Shown: piece by piece, positions 27,936-37,096 of the stretch
Layout of the letters: the number at the start of each line of letters is the position of its first letter
Numbering within the stretch: the stretch's first letter is position 1
Source: an uncultured Eubacteriales bacterium
Lineage (GTDB): Bacteria > Bacillota > Clostridia > Oscillospirales > Oscillospiraceae
Direction of reading: 5' to 3'
NCBI GenBank assembly: GCA_905198835.1
Contig: CAJKDY010000002.1
Span: 1-64,000 of the forward strand
DNA length: 64,000 nt
Notes under the pieces: generated by a model
Database searches by the model: none
Seen by the model: the letters and a program-made list of their open reading frames with translations, nothing else
Told to the model about the DNA's origin: nothing
Program-made: the position numbers and the translations under genes

Positions 27936-28505
27936 TCAGATGGTCAGGTCGCTGTCTTCTTTGAGCGCAGCGGCCTGGCCGAAGAGCGCGGACATTACAA
28001 GACACAGCAGCGAAGCCATGCCGAAAATGGGGATGAACAGCGCGTTATAGGTAAAGACTGGGGCCACCGAGCGGTAGTAGAAAAAACCCCACACCATCCG
28101 GCAAAGGGCTGCCAGAGCGATCAGCCCGAAGGAGACGGCGGCGGTCTTCATGCTTTTAGCGTTGGAGCGCTGGAAGGGCAGCCCGGCGATGACCGTGCCC
28201 AGCACCCGCCGGGCCTGCCACAGCACAACGGCGGTGTTGACCCCGCAGAAGAGCAAAAAGGCGGCCAGAACGGCGGTATAGGTATCCCGCCAGACCCGCC
28301 AGAGATACTGCCAGCACACGGTAAAGAAGGCCAACGTGTGGTAAAAGGTGCCGTTGGCAATGACCCACAGCGCCTCCATACCGCCGCCCGCGCCAATACC
28401 CACCAGACCGGGCACCAGCGGCAGTAGCAAAAGGTTGCATACGAATACGATGGTCACCAGGGCCTTCAGCGCCCGGGCCAGCTTCTTTGCGGATGTATCG
28501 TTCAT
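27936..28505 (-). CDS. DUF2975 membrane protein
   Basis: A 189-residue protein with four hydrophobic helices (about residues 15-40, 55-75, 85-105, 125-180 in two parts), matching the DUF2975 family. The typical RSNAKSMKTAAVSFG stretch sits between helices three and four. The ATG at 28505 follows AAGGAGGGATG. First gene of the operon with a small XRE regulator and a DUF4173 protein. DUF2975-XRE pairs are widespread in Firmicutes, and the function is not established. Confidence 0.9.
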   Translation of the reverse strand: MNDTSAKKLARALKALVTIVFVCNLLLLPLVPGLVGIGAGGGMEALWVIANGTFYHTLAFFTVCWQYLWRVWRDTYTAVLAAFLLFCGVNTAVVLWQARRVLGTVIAGLPFQRSNAKSMKTAAVSFGLIALAALCRMVWGFFYYRSVAPVFTYNALFIPIFGMASLLCLVMSALFGQAAALKEDSDLTI

Positions 28506-28528
28506 CGTCCCATCCCTCCTTGGGCCAT

Positions 28529-28587
28529 ATGTTACCACTAATGTTATTGATTGTCAAGATAAATTTATTGAAAAACAATAAATATTT
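28529..28587 (-). promoter_or_regulatory. Promoter of the DUF2975 operon with AT-rich palindrome
   Basis: On the minus strand, TTGACA (28557-28552), a 17-nt spacer and TAACAT (28534-28529). Immediately upstream, AAATTTATTG (28561-28570) and CAATAAAT (28576-28583) form an inverted repeat around AAAAA; it has no GC and is not a terminator. It is well placed to bind the operon's own HTH protein or to act as an UP-type element. Confidence 0.72.
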
Positions 28588-28597
28588 TTTGATAGGC

Positions 28598-28628
28598 AAA
28601 AAAGAAGACGCCCAAAGGCGTCTTCTTT
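28598..28628 (-). terminator. Terminator of the DUF378 gene
   Basis: A perfect 12-bp stem (28601-28612 with 28617-28628) with loop CAAA and a T run on the minus strand. Confidence 0.92.
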
Positions 28629-28644
28629 CGCGGAAGCTGGATCG

Positions 28645-28869
28645 TTATGCCGCCTGGGGATGACGGCCGGTATCCCGCTCGGTATCCCGGAACAGCAGGG
28701 TGATGCACCACAGGGCGGAAAGGCCCACCAGGACGTAGATCACCCGAGCCAGAGGCGTGGTGGCGCCGCCGCAGAGGAAGGCCACCACGTCAAAGCGGAA
28801 CAGGCCCACGCTGCCCCAGTTGAGCCCGCCGATAATGGACAGGACCAGGGCAATTCTATCGAGAATCAC
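28645..28869 (-). CDS. DUF378 two-helix membrane protein
   Basis: A 74-residue protein with two membrane helices (about 5-27 and 40-60). IGGLNWGSVGLFRFDVVAFLCGG and ARVIYVLVGLSALW are the family signature of DUF378. It starts at GTG (28869), 8 nt after GGAGG. Monocistronic. Function unknown. Confidence 0.92.
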   Translation of the reverse strand: MILDRIALVLSIIGGLNWGSVGLFRFDVVAFLCGGATTPLARVIYVLVGLSALWCITLLFRDTERDTGRHPQAA

Positions 28870-28963
28870 GCTCGTTTCCTCCTCTCTTTGGTTGGACAGT
28901 GATTAGTTTAACCTGCAAAGTTGAAAAAAACCCTGCCAGGGTATTCTATTTGAGAAAAAAATT

Positions 28964-28972
28964 TGTTATAAT
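28964..28972 (+). promoter_or_regulatory. Extended -10 promoter of the murB operon
   Basis: TGTTATAAT (28964-28972) is an extended -10 element 32 nt before the murB start; the -35 region is poor. An AT-rich tract covers 28921-28980. Confidence 0.65.
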
Positions 28973-29003
28973 AAGTTGCTAAATCTATTGTGGAGGTGAG
29001 GAC

Positions 29004-29906
29004 ATGGAAGAAAGCTTGGACCTGAGAGGTTTGCTGCCCCAGATCGAGTTGCTGGAAAACGAGTCCATGTCCCGCCATACCACCTTCCGCATCGGCGGCC
29101 CGTGTAGGTGGATGTTCTGCCCCAAGACCACCCAGGAGGCGGGCGAGGTGCTGCGGCTATGCCACGAAAAGGGCATCCGGCCCTTCTTTTTGGGTAACGG
29201 CTCCAATCTGCTGGTCAGCGACGATGGCTACGACGGCGTGGTGCTGTCTACGGCCAAGCTGGAGCAGACGCTGCGGCTGGAGGAGGACACGGCCATATAT
29301 GTCCACAGTGGCGTGCTGCTGTCCAAACTGGCCAACTTTGCCGCCGATCACAGTCTGACGGGGTTGGAGTTCGCCTCCGGCATCCCAGGCAGCGTAGGCG
29401 GCGCGGTGCGGATGAACGCCGGGGCCTACGGCGGAGAGGTGAGCCGGGTGCTGGAGCGGGTGGACTACCTGGACAGCGCCGGACGTCTTTGCTGGGCCAC
29501 GGCGGCGGAGTGCGACTTTTCTTATCGCCGCAGCGTTTTTTGCAAGCAGCCATGGCTCATCACCGGGGCGCTCTTTCGCTTGCAGCGCGGTGAGGAGACG
29601 GAGATCCGGGGCGAGATGGCGGAATTGAACCGCCGCCGCCGGGAAAAGCAGCCCCTGGAATATCCCAGCGCCGGGTCCACCTTCAAGCGGCCTCAGGAGT
29701 ATTTTGCCGCCGCCCTTATTGAAGAATGCGGTCTGAAGGGCTTTCAGGTGGGCGGAGCCCAGGTGTCGGAAAAGCACAGCGGCTTTGTCATCAACCGCGG
29801 CGGCGCCACCTGCACCGACGTTTTGGAGTTGATGGACCAGGTGAAGGCCAAGGTGCTGGACCGCACCGGCGTTTTACTGGAAGCGGAAGTAGAGATCATA
29901 CCGTAA
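29004..29906 (+). CDS. murB: UDP-N-acetylenolpyruvoylglucosamine reductase
   Basis: A 300-residue FAD enzyme that reduces UDP-GlcNAc-enolpyruvate to UDP-MurNAc for peptidoglycan. Motifs: HTTFRIGGP (about 25-33), FFLGNGSNLLVSDDG (about 57-71), the FAD-binding GLEFASGIPGSVGGAVRMNAGAYG (about 122-145), YPSAGSTFKRP with the catalytic Ser (about 222-232) and the C-terminal Glu in LEAEVEIIP. This is the type IIb form. First gene of the murB-rapZ-yvcK-whiA series, a conserved Firmicutes arrangement linking wall synthesis to central metabolism. Confidence 0.98.
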   Translation: MEESLDLRGLLPQIELLENESMSRHTTFRIGGPCRWMFCPKTTQEAGEVLRLCHEKGIRPFFLGNGSNLLVSDDGYDGVVLSTAKLEQTLRLEEDTAIYVHSGVLLSKLANFAADHSLTGLEFASGIPGSVGGAVRMNAGAYGGEVSRVLERVDYLDSAGRLCWATAAECDFSYRRSVFCKQPWLITGALFRLQRGEETEIRGEMAELNRRRREKQPLEYPSAGSTFKRPQEYFAAALIEECGLKGFQVGGAQVSEKHSGFVINRGGATCTDVLELMDQVKAKVLDRTGVLLEAEVEIIP

Positions 29907-29921
29907 CGGAGGGTGTACCCC

Positions 29922-30782
29922 ATGGAATTTATCATTGTCTCCGGATTGTCCGGGGCGGGGAAGAGCAAGGCCGCGTCCTTTTTGGAGGACATGGGCTTTT
30001 ACTGCGTGGACAATCTTCCCGCCCAGTTGATCCCACCCCTGGCGCAGCTGTGCATGGCAAGTCCGGGCAAATATGAACGGGTGGCCCTGGTCACAGACAT
30101 TCGGGGCGGCCAGACCTTCGACGCGCTGTTTGACGCGCTGGACCAACTGGAGTCTATGCAGTGCGGCCATAAGATCCTGTTTGTGGAGGCCGACACCGCC
30201 ACCATTATCAAGCGCTATAAGGAGACCCGACGCAGCCACCCGCTGGCCCGGGAGGGACGGACTCTGCCCCAGGCGGTGGAGCTGGAGCGCTCGGCCATGG
30301 CGGAGGTCCGGCGGCGCGCGGAGTACATCGTGGACACCACCGCTCTCTCTACCGCCAAGCTCAAAGGTGAGGTGCTGCGATTGTTCGGCACCCCCGGCGC
30401 CATGCCGGAAATGAGTGTTAGCGTAGTGTCCTTTGGTTTCAAGTATGGCATCCCCATTGAAGCGGACTTGGTCTTCGATGTGCGCTGCCTGCCCAATCCC
30501 TTTTACATCGCGGAGCTCCGGGACCATACCGGCCTAGATGAGGACATCCGGAGCTTTCTGGCGGGCTATCAGCAGACCGGGGATCTGCTGCTTCATTTAG
30601 AGGACCTTTTGAGCTTTTTGCTGCCCCTCTATGTGGAGGAGGGCAAGACGGCTCTGGTCATCGCCGTGGGCTGCACCGGCGGACGGCACCGCTCGGTGTT
30701 CGTCACCCGCGCCCTGGCCGACTTTATCCGCCAAAAGGGCTATAACGCCAGCGAAAACCATCGGGACATGACGAGGGCCTGA
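29922..30782 (+). CDS. rapZ: RapZ/YvcJ nucleotide-binding protein
   Basis: A 286-residue protein with the P-loop GLSGAGKSKAASFLEDMGFYCVDNLP at residues 8-33 and the C-terminal RapZ domain carrying GCTGGRHRSV (about 249-258), a likely ligand-binding loop. In Escherichia coli, RapZ controls glmS small RNA processing; in Firmicutes, YvcJ hydrolyses GTP and affects competence, so the exact role here is not known. The ATG at 29922 follows ACGGAGGGTG. It ends 4 nt before yvcK, so the two are translationally close. Confidence 0.95.
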   Translation: MEFIIVSGLSGAGKSKAASFLEDMGFYCVDNLPAQLIPPLAQLCMASPGKYERVALVTDIRGGQTFDALFDALDQLESMQCGHKILFVEADTATIIKRYKETRRSHPLAREGRTLPQAVELERSAMAEVRRRAEYIVDTTALSTAKLKGEVLRLFGTPGAMPEMSVSVVSFGFKYGIPIEADLVFDVRCLPNPFYIAELRDHTGLDEDIRSFLAGYQQTGDLLLHLEDLLSFLLPLYVEEGKTALVIAVGCTGGRHRSVFVTRALADFIRQKGYNASENHRDMTRA

Positions 30783-30786
30783 CGCT

Positions 30787-31779
30787 ATGACGAGAATGAA
30801 GCAGGCGGGCCCCCGGGTGGTGGCCATCGGCGGCGGAAACGGCCTTTCCACCATGCTCCGGGGCCTGAAGACCCGGGTCCGGGACCTGACGGCCATCGTC
30901 ACCGTGGCCGACGACGGCGGCGGCTCGGGGGTCCTGCGTCAGGACCTGGGGATGCCGCCGCCGGGAGATATCCGCAACTGTATGCAGGCCCTGGCCAACG
31001 TAGAGCCGGTCATGAGCGAGCTTTTGGCCTACCGTTTTACGGAGGGGTCCCTCAGCGGCCAGGCCTTTGGCAACCTGCTCCTGGCCGCCCTCAACGGCAT
31101 CTCCGACTCCTTTGACCAGGCCGTGGCGAAAATGAGCCAGGTCCTTGCCATCTCCGGCCGGGTGCTACCGGTGACCAACGCCGATGTGCAGCTGGAGGCC
31201 ATTTTTGAAAACGGCGCCCATGTGGTGGGCGAATCCAGCATCTGCGACTTCAAAAAGTCCCAGGATTGCCGTATCCACCGGGTCCGGCTGGTGCCTGAGC
31301 ACCCGGCGGCCCTGCCTGAGGCGGTGGAAGCCATCGACCGCTCGGACCTTATTTTGCTGGGACCGGGCAGCCTCTATACCAGCGTTATTCCCAACCTGCT
31401 GGTGGACGGCGTAGCCCAGGCCATTGCCCGCTCCAAGGCCATGAAGGTCTACGCCTGCAACATCATGACCCAGGACGGCGAGACCGAGCACATGACCGCC
31501 GCCGACCATGTGCTGGCCTTGATGGCCCACGGCCTGGGCGGGCTGGATGTGTGCCTTTGTAACAACGCCCCCGTGCCCGAGCGCCTTTTGGAGCGCTACC
31601 GGGCCGAGGACGCCCAGCCCATCGTCATCGACGCTGAGCGTTTGGCGCAGCTGGGCGTGGAGGTGGTGGAGTACCCCCTGACCGATCAGGACTCCGCCTA
31701 TGCTCGTCACGATCCCCAGCGGCTGGGCGAGGCGGTGGTGGAGCTCTACCGCCAGCGGGCCCAGACCAAGGTCTTTTGA
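30787..31779 (+). CDS. yvcK: YvcK/CofD-like gluconeogenesis factor
   Basis: A 330-residue cytosolic protein of the YvcK family. VVAIGGGNGLSTMLRGLK (about residues 12-29) binds UDP-sugar; VTVADDGGGSGVLRQDLGMPPPGDIRNCM and LLGPGSLYTSVIPNLLV are further signatures. YvcK binds UDP-GlcNAc and supports growth on gluconeogenic carbon and correct cell shape. Fourth-base spacing after rapZ and the 20-nt gap to whiA indicate one operon. A second Met at 30796 is a possible start. Confidence 0.96.
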   Translation: MTRMKQAGPRVVAIGGGNGLSTMLRGLKTRVRDLTAIVTVADDGGGSGVLRQDLGMPPPGDIRNCMQALANVEPVMSELLAYRFTEGSLSGQAFGNLLLAALNGISDSFDQAVAKMSQVLAISGRVLPVTNADVQLEAIFENGAHVVGESSICDFKKSQDCRIHRVRLVPEHPAALPEAVEAIDRSDLILLGPGSLYTSVIPNLLVDGVAQAIARSKAMKVYACNIMTQDGETEHMTAADHVLALMAHGLGGLDVCLCNNAPVPERLLERYRAEDAQPIVIDAERLAQLGVEVVEYPLTDQDSAYARHDPQRLGEAVVELYRQRAQTKVF

Positions 31780-31799
31780 CAAAAGAGAGGGGAAGCGCT

Positions 31800-32699
31800 A
31801 TGACCTTTTCCGCGCGGGTCAAAGAGGAGATCTGCCGCCGTGGTCTTGCCAAAAAATGCTGCGCCCTGGCTGAGTGCTACGGCGTGCTGCTGTTTTGCAA
31901 CAACTGGACAAGCCATGAGGTGCGTATCGTCACTGAGTCCGACGCCTTTGCCCGCCGCCTGCCCCAGCTCTTCCACAAGGCCTTTCACCTGGACTTTGAC
32001 CGCCGTCCCGGCCCGGAGGAGACGGGCAAGCGGGTCTTTGTCATCCGGGATGCGGACAAGCTCTCCATCTTGGATCGGGCCTACGGCGGCGAGCCGGGCC
32101 AGACTTTGACCCGGACGGTGAACTTCCCCATTGTGGAGGAGGACTGCTGCAAGCTCAGCTTTTGCCGCGGAGCCTTTCTGGCCGGCGGGGCGGTCACCGA
32201 TCCGGAAAAGGACTACCATCTGGAGTGGTCCACCTGCCACATCGGCGTCAGCCGGGCTTTTCCCGTCATTCTCCGGGAGCTGGGCTTTGAGACCAAACAG
32301 ACCGTTCGCAAGGGGAACTACATCACCTACATCAAGCATAGCACCAAGCTGGAGGATATGCTCACCGCTCTGGGAGCGGGGGTGTGCGCCATGGAGGTCA
32401 TGACCGCCAAGATCGAAAAGGATCTGCGAAACGGCGCCAACCGCCAGGTCAACTGCGACGCGGCCAACCTGGACAAGGTGGTCCAGGCCGCCCAGGAGCA
32501 GATCGCCGCTATCGAGCGGCTGGAGCGCTCGGGCCTGCTGTCCACGCTACCTGACAAGCTCCAGGAGACGGCCCGGCTCCGCCTGGCCCAGCCCGAGAGC
32601 ACCCTCAGCGAGCTGGCTGAGGAGTTTGACCCGCCCATCACCAAATCCTGCCTCAACCACCGCCTTCGTAAGCTCATGGCCCTGGCCAAGGAGTGCTGA
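31800..32699 (+). CDS. whiA: WhiA DNA-binding regulator
   Basis: A 299-residue protein with an N-terminal LAGLIDADG-homing-endonuclease-like fold (visible as FCRGAFLAGGAVTDPEKDYHLEW near residue 120) and a C-terminal HTH (about 215-295, LRLAQPESTLSELAEEFDPPITKSCLNHRLRKL). WhiA lacks nuclease activity; in actinomycetes it drives sporulation septation and in Bacillus it affects division and chromosome segregation. The ATG at 31800 follows GAGAGGGG. Confidence 0.97.
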   Translation: MTFSARVKEEICRRGLAKKCCALAECYGVLLFCNNWTSHEVRIVTESDAFARRLPQLFHKAFHLDFDRRPGPEETGKRVFVIRDADKLSILDRAYGGEPGQTLTRTVNFPIVEEDCCKLSFCRGAFLAGGAVTDPEKDYHLEWSTCHIGVSRAFPVILRELGFETKQTVRKGNYITYIKHSTKLEDMLTALGAGVCAMEVMTAKIEKDLRNGANRQVNCDAANLDKVVQAAQEQIAAIERLERSGLLSTLPDKLQETARLRLAQPESTLSELAEEFDPPITKSCLNHRLRKLMALAKEC

Positions 32700-32722
32700 T
32701 CTTTACAAAAGGAGGTCCCATC

Positions 32723-35700
32723 ATGGGTTTTTGCCATCTCCATGTCCATACGGAATTTTCTTTGCTGGACGGCGTTTGCCGCATCGACAAGCTGGCCGCC
32801 CGGCTGGCGGAGCTGGGCCAGACCTCCATCGCCATCACCGATCACGGCAATATGTACGGCGTCATCGATTTCTACAAGGCCTGCAAAAAGGCGGGCATCC
32901 ACCCTGTCATCGGCTGCGAAGTCTATGTGGCGCCCCGGACCCGCTTTGACAAGGAGCACGGCCTGGACTTAGAGGCCCGGCACCTGGTACTGCTGTGTGA
33001 AAACGAGGCAGGCTATAAGAACCTCTCCTACATGGTCTCTATGGCCTATGTAGAGGGTTTTTATATGAAGCCCCGCATCGATATGGACCTGCTGCGAGAG
33101 CACTCCGAGGGACTGATCGCCCTGTCGGCCTGCCTGGCCGGAGAGCTGCCCCGCAGGCTCCGCACGGGCGATTATGAAGGGGCCAAGGCCCATGCCCTGG
33201 AGATGGCGGCCCTCTTTGGCCCCGACCACTATTACCTGGAGATTCAGGACCACGGCATCCCCGAGCAAAAGCAGGTGGCGGCGGGGCTCATCCGCATCCA
33301 CCAGGAGACGGGGCTTCCTTTGGTGGTCACCAATGACGCCCACTACCTCAGCGCCGCCGACGCGGCTACCCAGGACGTTTTGATGTGCGTTCAGATGGGC
33401 AAGACCGTGGACGATCCTAACCGCATGAAGTTTGAAACGGAGGAGTTTTACCTCAAAAGCGAGGAGCAGATGGCGGCCCTTTTCCCCGACTGGCCCGAGG
33501 CGGTGGCCAACACGGAAAAGATCGCCAATATGTGCCAGCTGGAGTTTGAATTCGGCAAGCACCATCTGCCTAGTTTCCCCTTGCCCCAGGGCTACGCGGA
33601 CAGCTGGGCCTATTTCCAGGACCTGTGCCACAGCGGCTTTGACGCGCGGTATCCCAATGCCCCGGAGGAATACAAGGAGCGTCTGGATTACGAGATGGGC
33701 GTTATCCGGGAGATGGGCTTTGTGGACTACTTCCTCATTGTCTCCGACTTCATCCGCTACGCCAAGGAAAATGGTATCCCCGTAGGCCCCGGCCGCGGCT
33801 CGGCGGCCGGCAGCATCGTCAGCTACTGCCTGCGCATCACAGAAGTAGACCCCATGCAATACGACCTGGTCTTTGAGCGTTTTTTGAACCCGGGCCGGGT
33901 CACTATGCCCGATATCGACACGGACTTTTGCATCCGCCGCCGCCAGGACGTCATCGACTACGTGGCCCAAAAATACGGCGCCGACCGGGTCAGCCAGATC
34001 GTCACCTTCGGTACCCTGAAGGCCCGGGCCGCCATCCGGGACGTAGGCCGGGCCCTGAGCTTTCCCTACGCCGAGGTGGACGCCATCGCCAAGGAGGTGC
34101 CCTTCGCCCTGGGCATGACCCTGGAAAACGCCCTGAAACTCTCCAAGCCGCTGAGAGAGCGCTATGAGGAGGACGAGCGGGTCCGCAAATTAGTAGACAC
34201 GGCCATGGCGGTGGAGGGGATGCCCCGCAACACCTCCACCCATGCCGCCGGCGTGGTCATCACCGCCCAGCCGGTCCATAGCTATGTGCCCTTAGCCACC
34301 AACGACGGCGTGCCGGTGACCCAGTACACCATGACCACCATCGAGGAGCTGGGCCTTTTAAAAATGGACTTTCTGGGCCTTCGCAACATCACCATTTTGG
34401 ATGACGCGGTGCAGATGGTGAAGCAGGAGGACCCCGGCTTTTCCCTGGCCAATATTCCCCAGGACGACAAGGACGTCTACGATATGCTGGGGCAGGGCCG
34501 CACGGCGGGGGTCTTTCAGATGGAGTCGGCGGGTATGACCGGCGTGTGCGTGGGATTGAAACCCCAGAGCATCGAGGATATCACCGCTATCATCGCCCTC
34601 TACCGGCCCGGGCCGATGGACTCCATTCCACGCTTTATCGCCTGCAAGCAGGACCCCAAGCTGATACAGTACAAGGACCCGGCCCTGGAGCCTATTTTGT
34701 CCGTTACCTACGGCTGTATCGTATACCAAGAGCAGGTCATTGAGATCTTCCGCAAGCTGGGCGGCTACTCCGTCAGCCAGGCCGACATGGTCCGCCGGGC
34801 CATGAGCAAGAAGAAACGGGAGCAGATCGAAAAGGAGCGGGCCGCCTTTGTTCACGGCGATCCTGAGCGGGGCATCCCGGGCTGCGTGGCAAACGGCATC
34901 CCCGCCGCGGCGGCGGAGGATATCTACCAGGAGATCGACGCCTTTGCCGAGTACGCCTTCAATAAGGCCCACGCCGTCAGTTACGCCATCGTAGCCTATC
35001 AGACCGCATGGTTCAAGTACCACTATCCCCGCCAGTATATGGCGGCCCTTTTGACCTCGGTGTTGGACAGTCAAGACAAGGTGGCCGAGTACATCGCCGA
35101 GTGTAAGGACATGGGCATCGCCCTGCTGCCGCCGGATGTGAACCAGTCGGGAGCGGAGTTCACCGTGTCGGGCAAGGACATCCGCTTCGGCCTGGCCGCC
35201 CTCAAGGGCGTGGGCCGGGGCTTTACGGAAAAGGTCCTCCAGGAGCGGCAGAAAAAAGGACCCTTCAAGTCCTTCACGGATTTCTGCTCCAGGATGTACG
35301 ACTACGACCTCAACAAGCGGGTGCTGGAAAGCCTGATCCGCTCCGGCGCATTCGACTCCACCGGGGCCCGCCGCAGCCAGCTCATGACTGTGTGCGACGC
35401 GGTGGCCGGGGCGGTGGGGGAGGCCCACCGGCAGTCGCTGGAGGGCCAGTTCGACCTCTTTGGCGGCGGCGGGGAGGACACCGTCACCGTGCCGGAGATC
35501 GCCCTGCCTGACCTTCCCGAGTATACCCAGCGGGAAAAGATGCTCATGGAAAAGGAGGTCACCGGCCTCTACCTCTCCGGCCATCCCATGGACGAATACC
35601 GCCATATCGCCCGGGAGAAAAAGGCCGCGCCCATCGGCCCCATCCTGGCCGCCTTTGAGCAAGAGGAGGGCTCGGGCGCTTACCGCGACGGCCAGAGCGT

Positions 35701-36193
35701 GACCCTAGCGGGTATCATTGCTTCGGTGAAGACCAAGACCACCAAAAACAACTCCCTCATGGCCTATGTGACCTTGGAGGACGACACCGGCACCATGGAG
35801 CTGCTGGTCTTTTCCAGGACGCTGAACCAGTCGGGCAGCTACCTTAAGGCAAATTTCCCGGTGCTGGTCACCGGCAAGCTCTCCGTCCGGGATGAGAAAG
35901 CGCCCCAGCTGCTGTGCGACACGGTGACACCGTTGGAGGACGGCTCCGAGGCGGTGGCCCAACCGCCTCGGCAGCGGCTCTACTTGAAATTCCACTGCGA
36001 GCAGGACCCCCATCTCCAGCGGGTCAAGTGCCTGTTTTCCCTGTTTCCCGGCGAGGAGAAGGTGGTGCTGTACCTGGAGCGGGAAAAGAAAAAGCTGGGC
36101 GCGGCGTGCGCGCTCCATCCGGCGCTGCTGGAGGAGCTGCGGGAGGTGCTGGGAGAGGAGAACGTGGTGGTGAAGGAGGAGACGAAGCCATGA
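32723..36193 (+). CDS. dnaE: DNA polymerase III alpha subunit (DnaE)
   Basis: A 1156-residue replicative polymerase. The N-terminal PHP domain begins CHLHVHTEFSLLDGVCRIDKL. The polymerase core has GPGRGSAAGSIVSYCL (about 355) and the catalytic aspartates in MPDIDTDF (about 394), then NTSTHAAGVVIT and VYQEQVIEIF. A helix-hairpin-helix region, an OB fold (about 1000-1080, VTLAGIIASVKTKTTKNNSLMAYVTLEDDTG) and the tail follow. The length fits the DnaE1 class rather than PolC. AAAGGAGG lies 8 nt before the chosen ATG. Its stop overlaps the next start (ATGA). Confidence 0.98.
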   Translation: MGFCHLHVHTEFSLLDGVCRIDKLAARLAELGQTSIAITDHGNMYGVIDFYKACKKAGIHPVIGCEVYVAPRTRFDKEHGLDLEARHLVLLCENEAGYKNLSYMVSMAYVEGFYMKPRIDMDLLREHSEGLIALSACLAGELPRRLRTGDYEGAKAHALEMAALFGPDHYYLEIQDHGIPEQKQVAAGLIRIHQETGLPLVVTNDAHYLSAADAATQDVLMCVQMGKTVDDPNRMKFETEEFYLKSEEQMAALFPDWPEAVANTEKIANMCQLEFEFGKHHLPSFPLPQGYADSWAYFQDLCHSGFDARYPNAPEEYKERLDYEMGVIREMGFVDYFLIVSDFIRYAKENGIPVGPGRGSAAGSIVSYCLRITEVDPMQYDLVFERFLNPGRVTMPDIDTDFCIRRRQDVIDYVAQKYGADRVSQIVTFGTLKARAAIRDVGRALSFPYAEVDAIAKEVPFALGMTLENALKLSKPLRERYEEDERVRKLVDTAMAVEGMPRNTSTHAAGVVITAQPVHSYVPLATNDGVPVTQYTMTTIEELGLLKMDFLGLRNITILDDAVQMVKQEDPGFSLANIPQDDKDVYDMLGQGRTAGVFQMESAGMTGVCVGLKPQSIEDITAIIALYRPGPMDSIPRFIACKQDPKLIQYKDPALEPILSVTYGCIVYQEQVIEIFRKLGGYSVSQADMVRRAMSKKKREQIEKERAAFVHGDPERGIPGCVANGIPAAAAEDIYQEIDAFAEYAFNKAHAVSYAIVAYQTAWFKYHYPRQYMAALLTSVLDSQDKVAEYIAECKDMGIALLPPDVNQSGAEFTVSGKDIRFGLAALKGVGRGFTEKVLQERQKKGPFKSFTDFCSRMYDYDLNKRVLESLIRSGAFDSTGARRSQLMTVCDAVAGAVGEAHRQSLEGQFDLFGGGGEDTVTVPEIALPDLPEYTQREKMLMEKEVTGLYLSGHPMDEYRHIAREKKAAPIGPILAAFEQEEGSGAYRDGQSVTLAGIIASVKTKTTKNNSLMAYVTLEDDTGTMELLVFSRTLNQSGSYLKANFPVLVTGKLSVRDEKAPQLLCDTVTPLEDGSEAVAQPPRQRLYLKFHCEQDPHLQRVKCLFSLFPGEEKVVLYLEREKKKLGAACALHPALLEELREVLGEENVVVKEETKP

Positions 36194-37077
36194 AGACCGA
36201 CAGCCGCCGGGACTTGCGCCCCGAGGCAGAGACCACGCTGCTGCCCTTTTTGCTGAATGAGGTGAAAGGTAAGTCACGAAACGCCGTGAAAAATCTCCTG
36301 ACCCACCGCCAGGTGCTGGTGGACGGTGCGGTCGTCACCCGGCACGACGCCGTGGTGGGGCCGGGAAACGTAGTTACCCTGCTGCCGCCGGACGCGCCGG
36401 CCCCCTTAGACCTGCCCTTTCCCATTTGCTATGAGGACGAGCATCTGCTGGCCATCGAAAAGCCCGCGGGGCTGCTCACCGTCTCCACCGGAAAGGGGGA
36501 TCAGCGCACGGCCTACCGCCTGGTGTCCGGCCATGTGAAGATCGCCGACCCGTCAGCGAAAATTTTCGTGGTCCACCGCCTGGATCAGGATACCTCCGGG
36601 CTGTTGCTTTTTGCCAAGAGCCAGGAGGTAAAAGAGACGCTCCAGAAAAGCTGGGATACGGCGGTGAAGGAGCGGGGCTACCTGGCCGTGGTAGCGGGCC
36701 GCCCACCTCAGAAGGAGGATGTGGTCCGCTCCTGGCTCCGGGAGACAAAGACCCACCTGGTCTACTCCGTAGATGCCCCCTGCAAGGATGGCAAGGAGGC
36801 CGTCACCGGCTACCAGGTGGTCAAGCAGAGCGACAGCTACACCCTGCTGGAGCTTTTCTTGCAGACTGGGCGCAAGAACCAGATCCGGGTCCATATGCAG
36901 GATCTGGGCTGCCCGGTGGTGGGGGATAAGCGCTACGGCGGGCCCAAAAGCCCCATCGGCCGGCTCTGTCTCCACGCCCACCGCCTGACCTTCACCCACC
37001 CCGTCACCGGCCAGACCATTACCCTGAGATCCCGCAAGCCCCGGGATTTCAACCGCCTGTTCCGGGAAGAACAGTGA
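36190..37077 (+). CDS. RluA-family pseudouridine synthase
   Basis: A 295-residue enzyme that isomerises uridine to pseudouridine in rRNA or tRNA. An N-terminal S4 RNA-binding domain (about 17-70, LLPFLLNEVKGKSRNAVKNLL) precedes the catalytic domain, whose signature FVVHRLDQDTSGLLLFAK (about 122-139) contains the catalytic Asp. Further conserved stretches are KNQIRVHM and RLCLHAHRLTF. The ATG overlaps the dnaE stop, so translation is coupled. RluA, RluC and RluD types cannot be separated with confidence by eye. Confidence 0.94.
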   Translation: MKTDSRRDLRPEAETTLLPFLLNEVKGKSRNAVKNLLTHRQVLVDGAVVTRHDAVVGPGNVVTLLPPDAPAPLDLPFPICYEDEHLLAIEKPAGLLTVSTGKGDQRTAYRLVSGHVKIADPSAKIFVVHRLDQDTSGLLLFAKSQEVKETLQKSWDTAVKERGYLAVVAGRPPQKEDVVRSWLRETKTHLVYSVDAPCKDGKEAVTGYQVVKQSDSYTLLELFLQTGRKNQIRVHMQDLGCPVVGDKRYGGPKSPIGRLCLHAHRLTFTHPVTGQTITLRSRKPRDFNRLFREEQ

Positions 37078-37096
37078 GTGAAAAGGAGGGGATGGT

